Of a stretch of 64,000 nt of DNA, positions 1-13,104 are shown one piece after another. The stretch covers positions 1-64,000 of the forward strand of contig CACJAV010000003.1 in NCBI GenBank assembly GCA_902591485.1. Direction: 5' to 3'. The DNA is from an uncultured Alphaproteobacteria bacterium (GTDB lineage: Bacteria > Pseudomonadota > Alphaproteobacteria > HIMB59 > GCA-002718135). A model generated the notes under the pieces. The model was not told where the DNA came from. It saw only the letters and a program-made list of their open reading frames with translations, and searched no databases. Both the position numbers and the translations under genes were made by a program. How positions within the stretch are numbered: position 1 is the stretch's first letter; the number at the start of each line of letters is the position of its first letter.

Positions 1-4625
<4,625 letters not shown>

Positions 4626-4662
4626 TGAGATTAATATATATATTGATTAACACTAAATTTGA

Positions 4663-5412
4663 ATGAAATTAATTCATAAATTTAAATCATTAAATTTTGA
4701 TAAAAGAAATAACAAAAAAATTTCATATATCATCTTACATTATACTGCATTGCCTTCAATTGATGAGTCAATAAATTTTTTATGTAAAGCAGAAAATAAA
4801 GTTAGTTGTCATTATATAATTAGTCAAAATGGACAAATTTATAATTTAGTTGATGAAAAAAATAGAGCTTGGCATGCGGGTCAATCTAAGTGGTTTGCAG
4901 AAAGAGATTTAAATAGTGCTTCTATTGGAATAGAGCTAGATTTTAGCCCAAACCACAATAATAATAATTTTTCTAAATTATTAATAAACGCTCTTATAGT
5001 TTTGACTCGGTATCTTAAAAAAAAATATAATATAGATAAAAAAAATATTTTAGGTCATTCTGATATAGCTCCTTATAGAAAAATTGATCCTGGAAAAAAA
5101 TTTCCCTGGCATAAATTGAATCAATTGAATTTAACATATCATCCCAAAGCAAAAAATATTCTTGCACTAAATAAAATTAGAATTTGGTTTAAAAAAAATA
5201 AAATATATACAAATGAACAAAAAATACTGATTATGCTTAATGTTATTGGTTATGATATTTCTAAAGCAATTAACAATAAGTATTATTACGGAATTTTACT
5301 AAATAGTTATAGAAATCATTTCTTTCAGAGAGCTAACCTTAAAAATTCAAATTTGAAATTAATTAACTTTATTGAATTACATTTTTATAATTTATTATTG
5401 ACCAAGGTCTAA
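4663..5412 (+). CDS. AmpD/AmiD-type N-acetylmuramoyl-L-alanine amidase
   Basis: A 249-residue zinc amidase of the Amidase_2 fold. Predicted zinc ligands are the histidine of ILHYTA near residue 27, the histidine of GHSD near 137 and the aspartate of DPGKKFPW near 148. Substrate-loop sequences include SCHYII and RAWHAG. The family removes the stem peptide from N-acetylmuramic acid in peptidoglycan or anhydro-muropeptides. The ~85 residues after the catalytic domain resemble a degenerate peptidoglycan-binding domain, as in AmiD. However, no signal peptide or lipobox is visible, so a cytoplasmic recycling role like AmpD is equally possible. It is divergent from bamD and lies immediately upstream of rnpB. 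Confidence 0.85.
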   Translation: MKLIHKFKSLNFDKRNNKKISYIILHYTALPSIDESINFLCKAENKVSCHYIISQNGQIYNLVDEKNRAWHAGQSKWFAERDLNSASIGIELDFSPNHNNNNFSKLLINALIVLTRYLKKKYNIDKKNILGHSDIAPYRKIDPGKKFPWHKLNQLNLTYHPKAKNILALNKIRIWFKKNKIYTNEQKILIMLNVIGYDISKAINNKYYYGILLNSYRNHFFQRANLKNSNLKLINFIELHFYNLLLTKV

Positions 5413-5430
5413 AAATTTCATACTAGGTTT

Positions 5431-5768
5431 GTGATGGTGCGATGATCGCTTGAATATCAAGAGGAAAGTCCGGGCTCCACTGGAAAAAAAACCAGGTAAC
5501 TCCTGGCAGGCGTGAGCTTAGGGAGAGTGCAACAGAAAAAATACCGCCCTTATGGGTAAGGTTGAAATGGTGGGGTAAGAGCCTACCGCTTTTTTGGTAA
5601 CAAAAAAGGCATGGCAAACCCTTTTTGGAGCAAGGTCAAATAGGAATGGCAAACAGTTCCAGCTGAGCTATTCGGGTAGACTGCTTGAGGTAAATGGTAA
5701 CATTTATCCTAGATTAATGATCATCATTTTACGCAGTAAAATACAGAACCCGGCTTATGCATCATCAT
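5431..5768 (+). ncRNA. rnpB: RNase P RNA (class A)
   Basis: The universally conserved 5' block GAGGAAAGTCCGGGCTCCA is at 5461-5479 and its partner ACAGAACCCGGCTTA is at about 5743-5757. Together they form helix P4 of the catalytic core. Between them are GGTAAGAGCCTACCGC-like sequence (about 5575-5590) and GGCAAACCC. The ends are set by helix P1: bases 5431-5440 pair over ten positions (two G-U) with 5759-5768. The ~338-base length is normal for a bacterial type A RNA. The RNA is the catalytic subunit of RNase P, which matures tRNA 5' ends and here would also process the 5' side of the permuted tmRNA coding piece. Promoter not identified. Confidence 0.95.
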
Positions 5769-5815
5769 GAAAAATAGTAGAACAAAATAGCAACATACAT
5801 ATATTTTACAAGTTA

Positions 5816-5850
5816 TCCCATTGACGCCCATATTCTCCCATGATAACCCA
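5816..5850 (-). promoter_or_regulatory. Four MraZ-type operator boxes (TGGGN, 10-bp period)
   Basis: Read on the minus strand, this stretch contains TGGGT, TGGGA, TGGGC and TGGGA, each separated by exactly five bases (boxes at 5846-5850, 5836-5840, 5826-5830 and 5816-5820). MraZ is known to bind direct TGGGN repeats with five-base spacers in front of its own gene, usually three of them. Here there are four, ending seven bases before the mraZ start codon, where a ribosome-binding site would be expected. A TATATT at 5800-5805 could be a -10 element placing the boxes just downstream of transcription start; that is a guess. Autoregulation of the dcw operon by MraZ is the likely role. Confidence 0.8.
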
Positions 5851-5857
5851 ATAAAAT

Positions 5858-6325
5858 ATGAATTTGTTTGTTTCTACATTTGTTAACAAAATTGATAAAA
5901 AGGGAAGGGTTTCATTACCTTCTATTTTTAGAGCTGCTTTGCCTAAAGATCACAAAAATGAAATCATATTATCAAAATCTATAAGAAACAATGTAATAGA
6001 TGGATTAAGCGTTACTAGAGTAAACGAAATTGCAAAAAGAATAAATAATTTAGATTTTTTTTCAGAGGAGCACGAGGATTTTACAACATCGATATTTTCT
6101 GAGATGGTTCCAACAAATTTAGATAGAGAGGGTAGATTTTTAATACCTGAAAAATTTAAAAAGTTTGCTGATATAGAAGATGAAGTATCATTCATTGGTC
6201 AAGGTTATTATTTTCAGATCGTTAATCCTGTAGTTGCTATAGATCTTCAAAAAAAATCAAGAACGCGTCTAAATTTAAATAAAAAATCTCTTGGGAAAAT
6301 TTTATCAGGAGATGTTAATGATTAA
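5858..6325 (+). CDS. mraZ: Transcriptional regulator MraZ
   Basis: A 155-residue protein with two copies of the MraZ/AbrB-like half-domain. The first is near residues 8-50 (NKIDKKGRVSLPSIFRAAL) and the second near 84-125 (TNLDREGRFLIPEKF). Each carries the DxxGR signature of the family. MraZ forms rings that bind TGGGN repeats and controls the dcw cluster that it heads. Those boxes are present immediately upstream. The ATG at 5858 is the only start that gives the full first domain. No Shine-Dalgarno sequence is visible because the operator boxes occupy that space. The 3' end overlaps rsmH by 8 bases. Confidence 0.95.
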   Translation: MNLFVSTFVNKIDKKGRVSLPSIFRAALPKDHKNEIILSKSIRNNVIDGLSVTRVNEIAKRINNLDFFSEEHEDFTTSIFSEMVPTNLDREGRFLIPEKFKKFADIEDEVSFIGQGYYFQIVNPVVAIDLQKKSRTRLNLNKKSLGKILSGDVND

Positions 6326-7253
6326 TAGTCATATCCCTGTTATGCTTGATGAAGTAAAATCTTTTATTCCTATAAGTAAAGATTTAAATTTAATTGATGC
6401 TACTTTTGGTGGTGGGGGTTATTCAAAAGCTATACTAGAAGAATTTAATATAAAGAATTTAATAGCTATAGATAGAGATCCAACGGCAAAAGTTTTTTTT
6501 AATGAGCTGAATAAAAAATTCAAAAATATTGAATTATTTAATGAAAAATTTAGTAAAATTGATGAATTAATAAAAAATTCTAAATTTTCAAAAGAGAGTT
6601 TTGATGTAATTATTTTTGATTTAGGCGTGAGTTCAAATCAAATTGATAACCCTGATAGAGGATTTTCATTTCAAAATGAGGGCCCACTAGATATGAAAAT
6701 GGGATCATCTTCTTTGAATGCATATGAGATCATAAATTCATTTGAAGAAAAAAAATTAGCAGATATTTTTTTTCAATTTGGTGAAGAGAGATATTCAAGA
6801 AAAATTGCACAAAATATTATTAAGAATAGGATTAAAAAACCTATAGATAGTACTAAAGTTTTATCAGATATAATTAAAAAATCTGTACCCCACTTTAACT
6901 CAAAAAGTAAAATTCATCCGGCTACTAAGACTTTTCAAGCGCTTAGAATTTATATTAATGATGAGTTGAATGAACTAAAACTAGCTCTTGAAAAATCACA
7001 AGATTTGCTAGCACCTAATGGTTTATTGATAATAGTTTCTTTCCAAAGTCTAGAAGATAGAATTGTGAAAGATTTTTTTAACCACAAAAGTGGTAAACGA
7101 TGGCGTTCCTCCCGCCACCTCCCGGACTTAGGTGATCTTGGTCCTATAACATTAAAGATAATCACCAAAAAACCTTTAAGACCAAAGGATTTTGAGATTG
7201 ATAACAATCCAAGATCTAGATCAGCTAAGCTTCGGGTGGCTCAAAAAATTTAA
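6318..7253 (+). CDS. rsmH: 16S rRNA m4C1402 methyltransferase RsmH
   Basis: A 311-residue SAM-dependent methyltransferase, formerly MraW. The characteristic N-terminus SHIPVMLDEV is followed by the SAM-binding motif DATFGGGGYS, and by LDLGVSS-like (FDLGVSSNQID), the family signature DRGFSF, RIYINDEL and a C-terminal NPRSRSAKLR. It methylates N4 of C1402 in 16S rRNA, tuning the ribosomal P site. I chose ATG 6318 because AGGAG at 6307-6311 is correctly spaced for it. ATG 6312 and an in-frame start at 6291 are further upstream within mraZ. This is the standard second gene of the dcw cluster. Confidence 0.96.
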   Translation: MINSHIPVMLDEVKSFIPISKDLNLIDATFGGGGYSKAILEEFNIKNLIAIDRDPTAKVFFNELNKKFKNIELFNEKFSKIDELIKNSKFSKESFDVIIFDLGVSSNQIDNPDRGFSFQNEGPLDMKMGSSSLNAYEIINSFEEKKLADIFFQFGEERYSRKIAQNIIKNRIKKPIDSTKVLSDIIKKSVPHFNSKSKIHPATKTFQALRIYINDELNELKLALEKSQDLLAPNGLLIIVSFQSLEDRIVKDFFNHKSGKRWRSSRHLPDLGDLGPITLKIITKKPLRPKDFEIDNNPRSRSAKLRVAQKI

Positions 7254-7255
7254 AT

Positions 7256-7576
7256 ATGAAATATGCCAAACATATTGTTTTTTTTCTTTTTATAAATTTA
7301 ATCATAGTATTTTTAACAATTTTTTTAGGTAATTTGACTAGAAAGCTTGAGTTAAGTAACAATGCTAAGCATGAAAATATTCAAAAACTTGAGGAGCAAT
7401 TAAAAATTAATAAATTAGAATATGCATTTTATAATAATGCAGATTATTTGAAAAAACTATATGAAATTTATTTTCCATATGAAGAAATATCCTTAGAAAG
7501 AAAAATAGTAGATATTAGCAACATTTCAAATATCCAAGATAATCAAATAATTTTGATTAATTTAATTTCTGAATAA
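7256..7576 (+). CDS. ftsL: Cell division protein FtsL
   Basis: A 106-residue single-pass membrane protein. It has a short cytoplasmic N-terminus, one transmembrane helix at about residues 7-25, then a predicted coiled coil (LELSNNAKHENIQKLEEQLKI, residues ~33-53). Sequence similarity is weak, as is usual for FtsL. The assignment rests on size, topology and its position between rsmH and ftsI, the conserved location. FtsL links the FtsQ/FtsB assembly to the septal synthase FtsW-FtsI. It starts two bases after rsmH and ftsI follows directly with no gap. No ftsB is seen in the window. Confidence 0.8.
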   Translation: MKYAKHIVFFLFINLIIVFLTIFLGNLTRKLELSNNAKHENIQKLEEQLKINKLEYAFYNNADYLKKLYEIYFPYEEISLERKIVDISNISNIQDNQIILINLISE

Positions 7577-9235
7577 ATGAAAAAAAATAGAAAGTTTTTA
7601 TTTGATACTGACTCTTTGCAAAATTTCCATAAAAGGATTTTTTTTTCAATTTTAGTTTTTTTGTTTTTCTTTTTTTCTGTTTTCTATCGAATTAGTTTTA
7701 TAACTATATCAAGTTATTTTGATATTCCTTCTCAAGTTAAATTAGAAAAAAAAGAAATTAGAGGGGTTATTTACGATAGGAATGGCATAGTATTAGCTGC
7801 ATCAATAGAATCAAAATCTTTGTCTGCTAAATCAAAATTTATAAATAACACAGACCATTTGGCAAAACAATTGTCAGAGATATTAGGAATTAATGAACAA
7901 ATAATAAAAAACAAACTATCAAGTAAAAAAAATTTTGTTTGGCTTAAAAGAAATATTACCCCTTCTGAGCATCAAAAAATAATTGATCTTGGAGAAATAA
8001 ATTTAGAATTTCATAGTGAGCGCAAAAGAATTTATCCTTATAAAAATAGCTCTTCTCATCTTGTAGGATTTGTAAATATTGATCATGTTGGTCAAAAAGG
8101 CATTGAGAGAAGTTTTGATAAAAAATTATCAAGCTCTATGGATGTTACACTTTCTATAGACATCAACCTTCAGCAATCAATAAGGCATAATTTACTGAAA
8201 ACTATTAATTATTATAAAGCGGAGTCTGGTTTGGCGATAGTAATGGATATTTCAAATGGGGAAATTTTATCATCGGTCAGTTATCCAGATTTTAATCCAA
8301 ATGATAATAGTAGTTTTAATGAAGACAATTTAATTAACAGAGTTATACAAGCCAACTATGAAATGGGATCAACGTTCAAACCTTTAACAGCTGTTAATGG
8401 TTTTGATTATGGGATTATTGATCCAAGCATGGTTTTTGATGTTAAGAAAAGTATAAAGGGGGTAACAGATCATGACTCTTATAAAGATGATGGTTTGTAC
8501 GATGTAGAAAAGATTGTTGTTGAGTCCTCAAACATAGGTACTGCACAAATTGCTCTAAAAATTGGAAAAAAAAATCAAAAAGATTTTCTTAACAAATTAG
8601 GTTTTTTTGAAAAAATTGATATTGAACTGCTAGAAGTCGAAAAACCACTTGCAAACCCTAACAATTGGAGGGAGCATGAGACAACAAGAATTGGTTTTGG
8701 TCATAGCTTTTCTATAACACCACTTCACTTAGTTAAAGCTTATGCTTCCCTATCTAATAAAGGTTATACCGTAAATCCAACGTTTATTTTAAATTCTAAA
8801 AGTAAATCATCTCACAACATACTTATAAAAGAAGACTCCTCAGAATATTTTTTAGATTTATTGAATGCAGTTATAACTAAAACTAAGTTCACAGGTCCTA
8901 GGGTTAAAATTGATGGATATAATATAGGAGGCAAAACTGGAACAACTGAATTAATAGACTCTAGCGGTAGATATCATAAAGATAGAAATATGACTTCTTT
9001 TATAGGGGTATTTCCAATAAATAAACCAAAATATGTAGTTTATACAGCTATAACTTATCCAAAAAAACCAGTCGACTCTAAACAGAGGATGACAGGAGCT
9101 GTTGTAAATGCGCCACTCGTAAAGAAAATAATTTTCGAAATGATAAAAATTTTAAATTTGCCATCAGTTAGACATGATGAGTTTATAAAAGCAGATATTA
9201 AAAAAATTTATAAGTCTAGATATGCTTTTCTCTGA
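7577..9235 (+). CDS. ftsI: Septal peptidoglycan transpeptidase FtsI (PBP3)
   Basis: A 552-residue class B penicillin-binding protein. One N-terminal transmembrane helix (about residues 20-42) is followed by the non-penicillin-binding pedestal with RGVIYDRNG (62-70). The transpeptidase domain has all three active-site motifs: STFK with catalytic Ser265, SSN at 317-319 and KTGT from Lys453. It cross-links septal peptidoglycan in complex with FtsW. The start codon directly follows the ftsL stop, and the 3' end overlaps murE by 14 bases. A second class B PBP (mrdA, at 49.8 kb) serves elongation; position in the dcw cluster identifies this one as the division enzyme. Confidence 0.96.
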   Translation: MKKNRKFLFDTDSLQNFHKRIFFSILVFLFFFFSVFYRISFITISSYFDIPSQVKLEKKEIRGVIYDRNGIVLAASIESKSLSAKSKFINNTDHLAKQLSEILGINEQIIKNKLSSKKNFVWLKRNITPSEHQKIIDLGEINLEFHSERKRIYPYKNSSSHLVGFVNIDHVGQKGIERSFDKKLSSSMDVTLSIDINLQQSIRHNLLKTINYYKAESGLAIVMDISNGEILSSVSYPDFNPNDNSSFNEDNLINRVIQANYEMGSTFKPLTAVNGFDYGIIDPSMVFDVKKSIKGVTDHDSYKDDGLYDVEKIVVESSNIGTAQIALKIGKKNQKDFLNKLGFFEKIDIELLEVEKPLANPNNWREHETTRIGFGHSFSITPLHLVKAYASLSNKGYTVNPTFILNSKSKSSHNILIKEDSSEYFLDLLNAVITKTKFTGPRVKIDGYNIGGKTGTTELIDSSGRYHKDRNMTSFIGVFPINKPKYVVYTAITYPKKPVDSKQRMTGAVVNAPLVKKIIFEMIKILNLPSVRHDEFIKADIKKIYKSRYAFL

Positions 9236-10643
9236 TCTCAATAAAATTTTTGTTAATTCAAATATTATAGGCAAACTACCTAAAAAAAAAATAAAATTTA
9301 TAAGTGATCATTCCAATAATATAACTGCAAATACCCTTTTTGTAATAAATCAGAAAAGAAATTTTAAATTATCATATCTTGATGAGGCTATTTCAAAAAA
9401 TTTAAATACTATTATAACCAATCGCAGTATTGAAAATTTATCAGTCAATCAAATTATTGTAAAAGAGCTTGATAAAGAAGTATTAAAGTTAGTAAAACTT
9501 ATAAAACCATTTCGACCTAAATTATTAGTTGCAATTACAGGTACGAATGGAAAAACCTCTACGACTTGGTATCTTTCTCAAATATGTAAAATAAATAAAA
9601 TTCCGTCAAAATTAACTGGAACACTTGGTTATTTTGTTAATATGAAAAAAATAAAAGAAACTTCACTTACAACTCCAAGTAATTTAGATCTCTATCAATT
9701 TGCTTATTCAAGTATCAAACAAAACTATAATTTCATCTCAGAAGCCTCAAGTCACGGAATTCATCAGGATCGCTTTAAAAATATAAAAATAGATGTTGCT
9801 GCAATTACTAATATCTCTCATGATCACCTCGATTATCATGAGAGCTTTGATGAATATGTAAATACAAAAATTTCTCTATTAACAAAAAGTTTAAGTTCAA
9901 ATGGTGTAGCTGTAATTAATTCACAACTTAAAAAATATAAAATGATAGAAAAAAAATTAAAGAATAAAAAAATTAAAATGATTACTTATGGATCTAAAGA
10001 TGTATTCTTTATTAATAATGATAATTTATATTTAAATATTTTTGGCAAAAAATATAAGTTGGATAAATTTAAATTAGAAAATAAAATCCAAAAGGAAAAT
10101 TTAGAATGTGCAATAGCTTGTGCACTGGCTATGAAGATTAATCCTAAAAAAATTATTAATTCTTTAAACATGCTTAAAGAAGCACCAGGAAGATTTGAGA
10201 CTATAAATTTTAGGAAAAAAAAATCAAAAATTATAATAGATTATGCACATACACCAGATGCTTTAAAAAATATTTTAAAAAATTTTTCTTATGATAAGTT
10301 TAAACCATCGCTAGTATTTGGATGTGGAGGAGATAGAGATAAGCTTAAAAGAAGAAAAATGGGACTTGTAGCAGCAAAATATGCCAATAAAATATATATT
10401 ACTGATGACAATCCTAGAAATGAAAATCCAAAGAATATAAGAAAAATACTAAAGAAATATTGTCCAAAAGGATTTGATATACCTAACAGAAAAAAAGCAA
10501 TTCATTATGCAATTTCAAGGTTGGATTTAAATGACACTCTTATAATTGCTGGAAAAGGTCATGAAAAATATCAATTAGTAAAGAATAAAAAAATTGATTT
10601 TGATGATTTTAAAATAACAAAAAATATCATTTCAGAATTATGA
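9222..10643 (+). CDS. murE: UDP-MurNAc-tripeptide synthetase MurE (meso-DAP type)
   Basis: A 473-residue Mur ligase. The ATP-binding loop is TGTNGKTSTTW (about residues 108-118). Ligase-core motifs include SSHGIHQDR and ITNISHDHLDYH, and the C-terminal domain carries DDNPRNENP. The DNPR motif is the known specificity marker for meso-diaminopimelate, so this cell should make Gram-negative-type DAP peptidoglycan. It adds the third residue to the stem peptide in the cytoplasm. It overlaps ftsI by 14 bases and murF by 4 (ATGA), implying coupled translation. Confidence 0.96.
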   Translation: MLFSDLNKIFVNSNIIGKLPKKKIKFISDHSNNITANTLFVINQKRNFKLSYLDEAISKNLNTIITNRSIENLSVNQIIVKELDKEVLKLVKLIKPFRPKLLVAITGTNGKTSTTWYLSQICKINKIPSKLTGTLGYFVNMKKIKETSLTTPSNLDLYQFAYSSIKQNYNFISEASSHGIHQDRFKNIKIDVAAITNISHDHLDYHESFDEYVNTKISLLTKSLSSNGVAVINSQLKKYKMIEKKLKNKKIKMITYGSKDVFFINNDNLYLNIFGKKYKLDKFKLENKIQKENLECAIACALAMKINPKKIINSLNMLKEAPGRFETINFRKKKSKIIIDYAHTPDALKNILKNFSYDKFKPSLVFGCGGDRDKLKRRKMGLVAAKYANKIYITDDNPRNENPKNIRKILKKYCPKGFDIPNRKKAIHYAISRLDLNDTLIIAGKGHEKYQLVKNKKIDFDDFKITKNIISEL

Positions 10644-12013
10644 TACTTTTGGAAAGAATTCAAAAATATATAATTAAATCTGAGAATAAATTAAAGATAA
10701 GTAGTAAAGATATAAAAAAAAATGATATTTTTATAGCTTTAAAAGGCTCAAATAATCATGGGAATAAATATATAAATGAAGCTATTAGAGCCGGTGCAAA
10801 ATTTTGTATTACTGATAAAAAATTACCAAAATCTTCTTCTTACCAAAACATTCTGTTAGTTGAAAATGTTCAAAAATTTCTTATAGATTTATCAAAATTA
10901 AAAAGATCTTTATATAAAGGTAAGGTAATAGGAATAACAGGAAGTGCTGGAAAAACTTCTCTTAAAGAGTATTTGAAGTATTACTTATCAAAAAAATTTA
11001 AAGTCTCTGCATCAGTTAAAAGTTACAATAATAATTTAGGAGTAATGATTTCAATTTTGAATTTAAATTTAAAATCTCATTATGCTATATTTGAAATTGG
11101 AACAAATAATTTTTTTGAAATTAGAGAGTTGACAAAATTAGTTAAACCGTCTCAAATATTTATTACCAACATTTTATCTACTCATCTTGAAAACTTTATT
11201 AGTAAAAAAAATATTGCAAAAGAAAAAGCTGATATATTTATAAAAAAATTTAATCCTTTATCTAAAATTCTATATTTACAAAAAAATACTAAGGAAGAAG
11301 AATTAATTTATCGTATTGCAAAAAAAGAGAAATTAAAAAAAATAATATGTATAGGTAAAAATAAAGATCAAGGTTATGTAAAAGAAATAAAAAAATTAGA
11401 TTCTAAATATGAAATAATTATAAAAATTTTAAATAAAAATTTTAAAATTATCTTTCCTTATTTTGAGCAAAAGATGATTTCAAATTTAATGTTTGTTTTA
11501 AGTTTCTTTGTTTTTAATAAAATTGATACCAAAATAATTTTTAAAAATAAATTAAAGATTCTGAGGATTGATGGAAGGGGAAGTGTACATGATCTTTTTT
11601 TTAACAACTTTAAAATCATACTAATTGATCAGTCGTATAATGCAAATCCTGAGACAATGATTGAAAGTATAAAAAATTTTTCAGCTTATAAAAATAACAA
11701 TAGAAACAAATATTTAATTCTAGGTAATATGAATGAGTTAGGTGTAAGTTCGCTTGATCATCACATAGAAATAATAAAAGAAATTGAAAAAAATTTTTTT
11801 GATCAAGTTATTTTATCTGGCGACTCTTTTAAAAAAGCACTAAATATGTTTCCTGAATTAATAAATAAATATGTTTATATAAATCAAAGCAAAAGTATTA
11901 TGAGATATTTAGAAAAAAATATTCATAAAAATGCCATTATAATGGCTAAGTGTTCTAATAAGACTGAAGTAAATAATTTCGTAAAAAAACTAAAATTATT
12001 TAGGAAGGGATAA
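10640..12013 (+). CDS. murF: UDP-MurNAc-pentapeptide synthetase MurF
   Basis: A 457-residue Mur ligase that adds D-Ala-D-Ala to the UDP-MurNAc tripeptide. The ATP loop is ITGSAGKTSLKEYL near residues 99-112, and EIGTNNFFEI and YNANPETM are typical MurF motifs in the central and C-terminal domains. The Lys/Asn-rich composition reflects the genome's base bias. The start overlaps the murE stop by four bases, and mraY begins two bases after its stop. It works with Ddl, encoded 6.8 kb downstream, which supplies the dipeptide. Confidence 0.94.
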   Translation: MILLERIQKYIIKSENKLKISSKDIKKNDIFIALKGSNNHGNKYINEAIRAGAKFCITDKKLPKSSSYQNILLVENVQKFLIDLSKLKRSLYKGKVIGITGSAGKTSLKEYLKYYLSKKFKVSASVKSYNNNLGVMISILNLNLKSHYAIFEIGTNNFFEIRELTKLVKPSQIFITNILSTHLENFISKKNIAKEKADIFIKKFNPLSKILYLQKNTKEEELIYRIAKKEKLKKIICIGKNKDQGYVKEIKKLDSKYEIIIKILNKNFKIIFPYFEQKMISNLMFVLSFFVFNKIDTKIIFKNKLKILRIDGRGSVHDLFFNNFKIILIDQSYNANPETMIESIKNFSAYKNNNRNKYLILGNMNELGVSSLDHHIEIIKEIEKNFFDQVILSGDSFKKALNMFPELINKYVYINQSKSIMRYLEKNIHKNAIIMAKCSNKTEVNNFVKKLKLFRKG

Positions 12014-12015
12014 TC

Positions 12016-13104
12016 TTGTTTAAAATCATAGCTCAACATTTTGTAGAACAATATAGTTTTTTAAACTTATTTAATTTTATTACTTTTAGAGTTGGTGCTT
12101 CAATTTTAACCGCACTTTTTTTTTCTTTAATATTTGGTCAATACATAATTAATAAAATTTCTAAAATTCAACCAACTGGTCAACCTATAAGAAATGATGG
12201 TCCTGAAAATCATATAATTCAAAAAGCAGGAACTCCTACAATGGGAGGACTCCTGATTATTTTAAGTGTTGTTATTTCTTTAGTCTTGTGGTCTGATTTA
12301 CAAAACACTTTTGTTTGGATTGGTTTTTTAACCTTATTTGTTTTTGGTTTTATAGGTTTTGTTGATGATTATAATAAGATTAAATCAAACTCAAGTAATG
12401 GACTAAAAGCAAGAACAAGAATAATTTTACAAATATTTTTTGCGTTAATGATATCAATTTTAGCTATTAATAATCTTGATGATCAAATTAATACTACAAT
12501 ATCTTTTCCTTTTTTTAAAAATCTAATTGTAAATTTTGGATATTTTTATTTCATTATTTCATTATTTATTATTGTTGGTTCAGCTAACGCTGTAAATTTA
12601 ACAGATGGACTTGATGGTCTTGCTATAGTGCCAGTAATGATAGTTGCAATGACTTTTGCTTTTATAGCTTACGTTTCAGGAAATATTGTTTTTTCTGATT
12701 ATCTTCTTATTAATTATATACCAGGAACTGGTGAATTGTCTGTTCTATGTGGAGCATTAATTGGCGCTGCTTTAGGATTTCTCTGGTTTAATGCACCACC
12801 AGCAAAAGTTTTTATGGGTGATACTGGCTCTTTAGCTTTAGGAGCTACAATAGGATCAATTGCAATAATGGTTAAGCATGAAATAGTTTTGGCAATTGCT
12901 GGAGGTTTATTTGTTTTAGAAACTTTGTCAGTTATTATTCAAGTAATTAGTTTCAAATTAACTGGCAAAAGAGTATTTATGATGGCTCCTTTGCATCATC
13001 ACTTTGAAAAAAAGGGATGGGCAGAGTCAACAATCGTGATTAGGTTTTGGATTATAACAATCGTTCTTGCTTTGCTAAGTTTAGCCACATTAAAAATTCG
13101 ATAA
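12016..13104 (+). CDS. mraY: Phospho-MurNAc-pentapeptide translocase MraY
   Basis: A 362-residue polytopic membrane enzyme with about ten transmembrane segments. Signature blocks are AGTPTMGGLLI (residues ~74-84), FVDDYNKI (~115-122, catalytic aspartates), NLTDGLDGLA (~195-204) and APLHHHFEKKGW (~324-335). It transfers phospho-MurNAc-pentapeptide to undecaprenyl phosphate to form lipid I at the inner membrane. I accept the TTG start at 12016 because AGGAAGGGA at 12002-12010 is a well-placed ribosome-binding site. murD follows with no gap. Confidence 0.96.
   Translation: MFKIIAQHFVEQYSFLNLFNFITFRVGASILTALFFSLIFGQYIINKISKIQPTGQPIRNDGPENHIIQKAGTPTMGGLLIILSVVISLVLWSDLQNTFVWIGFLTLFVFGFIGFVDDYNKIKSNSSNGLKARTRIILQIFFALMISILAINNLDDQINTTISFPFFKNLIVNFGYFYFIISLFIIVGSANAVNLTDGLDGLAIVPVMIVAMTFAFIAYVSGNIVFSDYLLINYIPGTGELSVLCGALIGAALGFLWFNAPPAKVFMGDTGSLALGATIGSIAIMVKHEIVLAIAGGLFVLETLSVIIQVISFKLTGKRVFMMAPLHHHFEKKGWAESTIVIRFWIITIVLALLSLATLKIR

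Noticed and set aside
5423..5617. Open frame on the minus strand across the first half of the RNase P RNA
   Set aside because: It lies wholly inside rnpB, whose conserved core and P1 helix are unmistakable; the frame is a by-product of the GC-richer RNA sequence.
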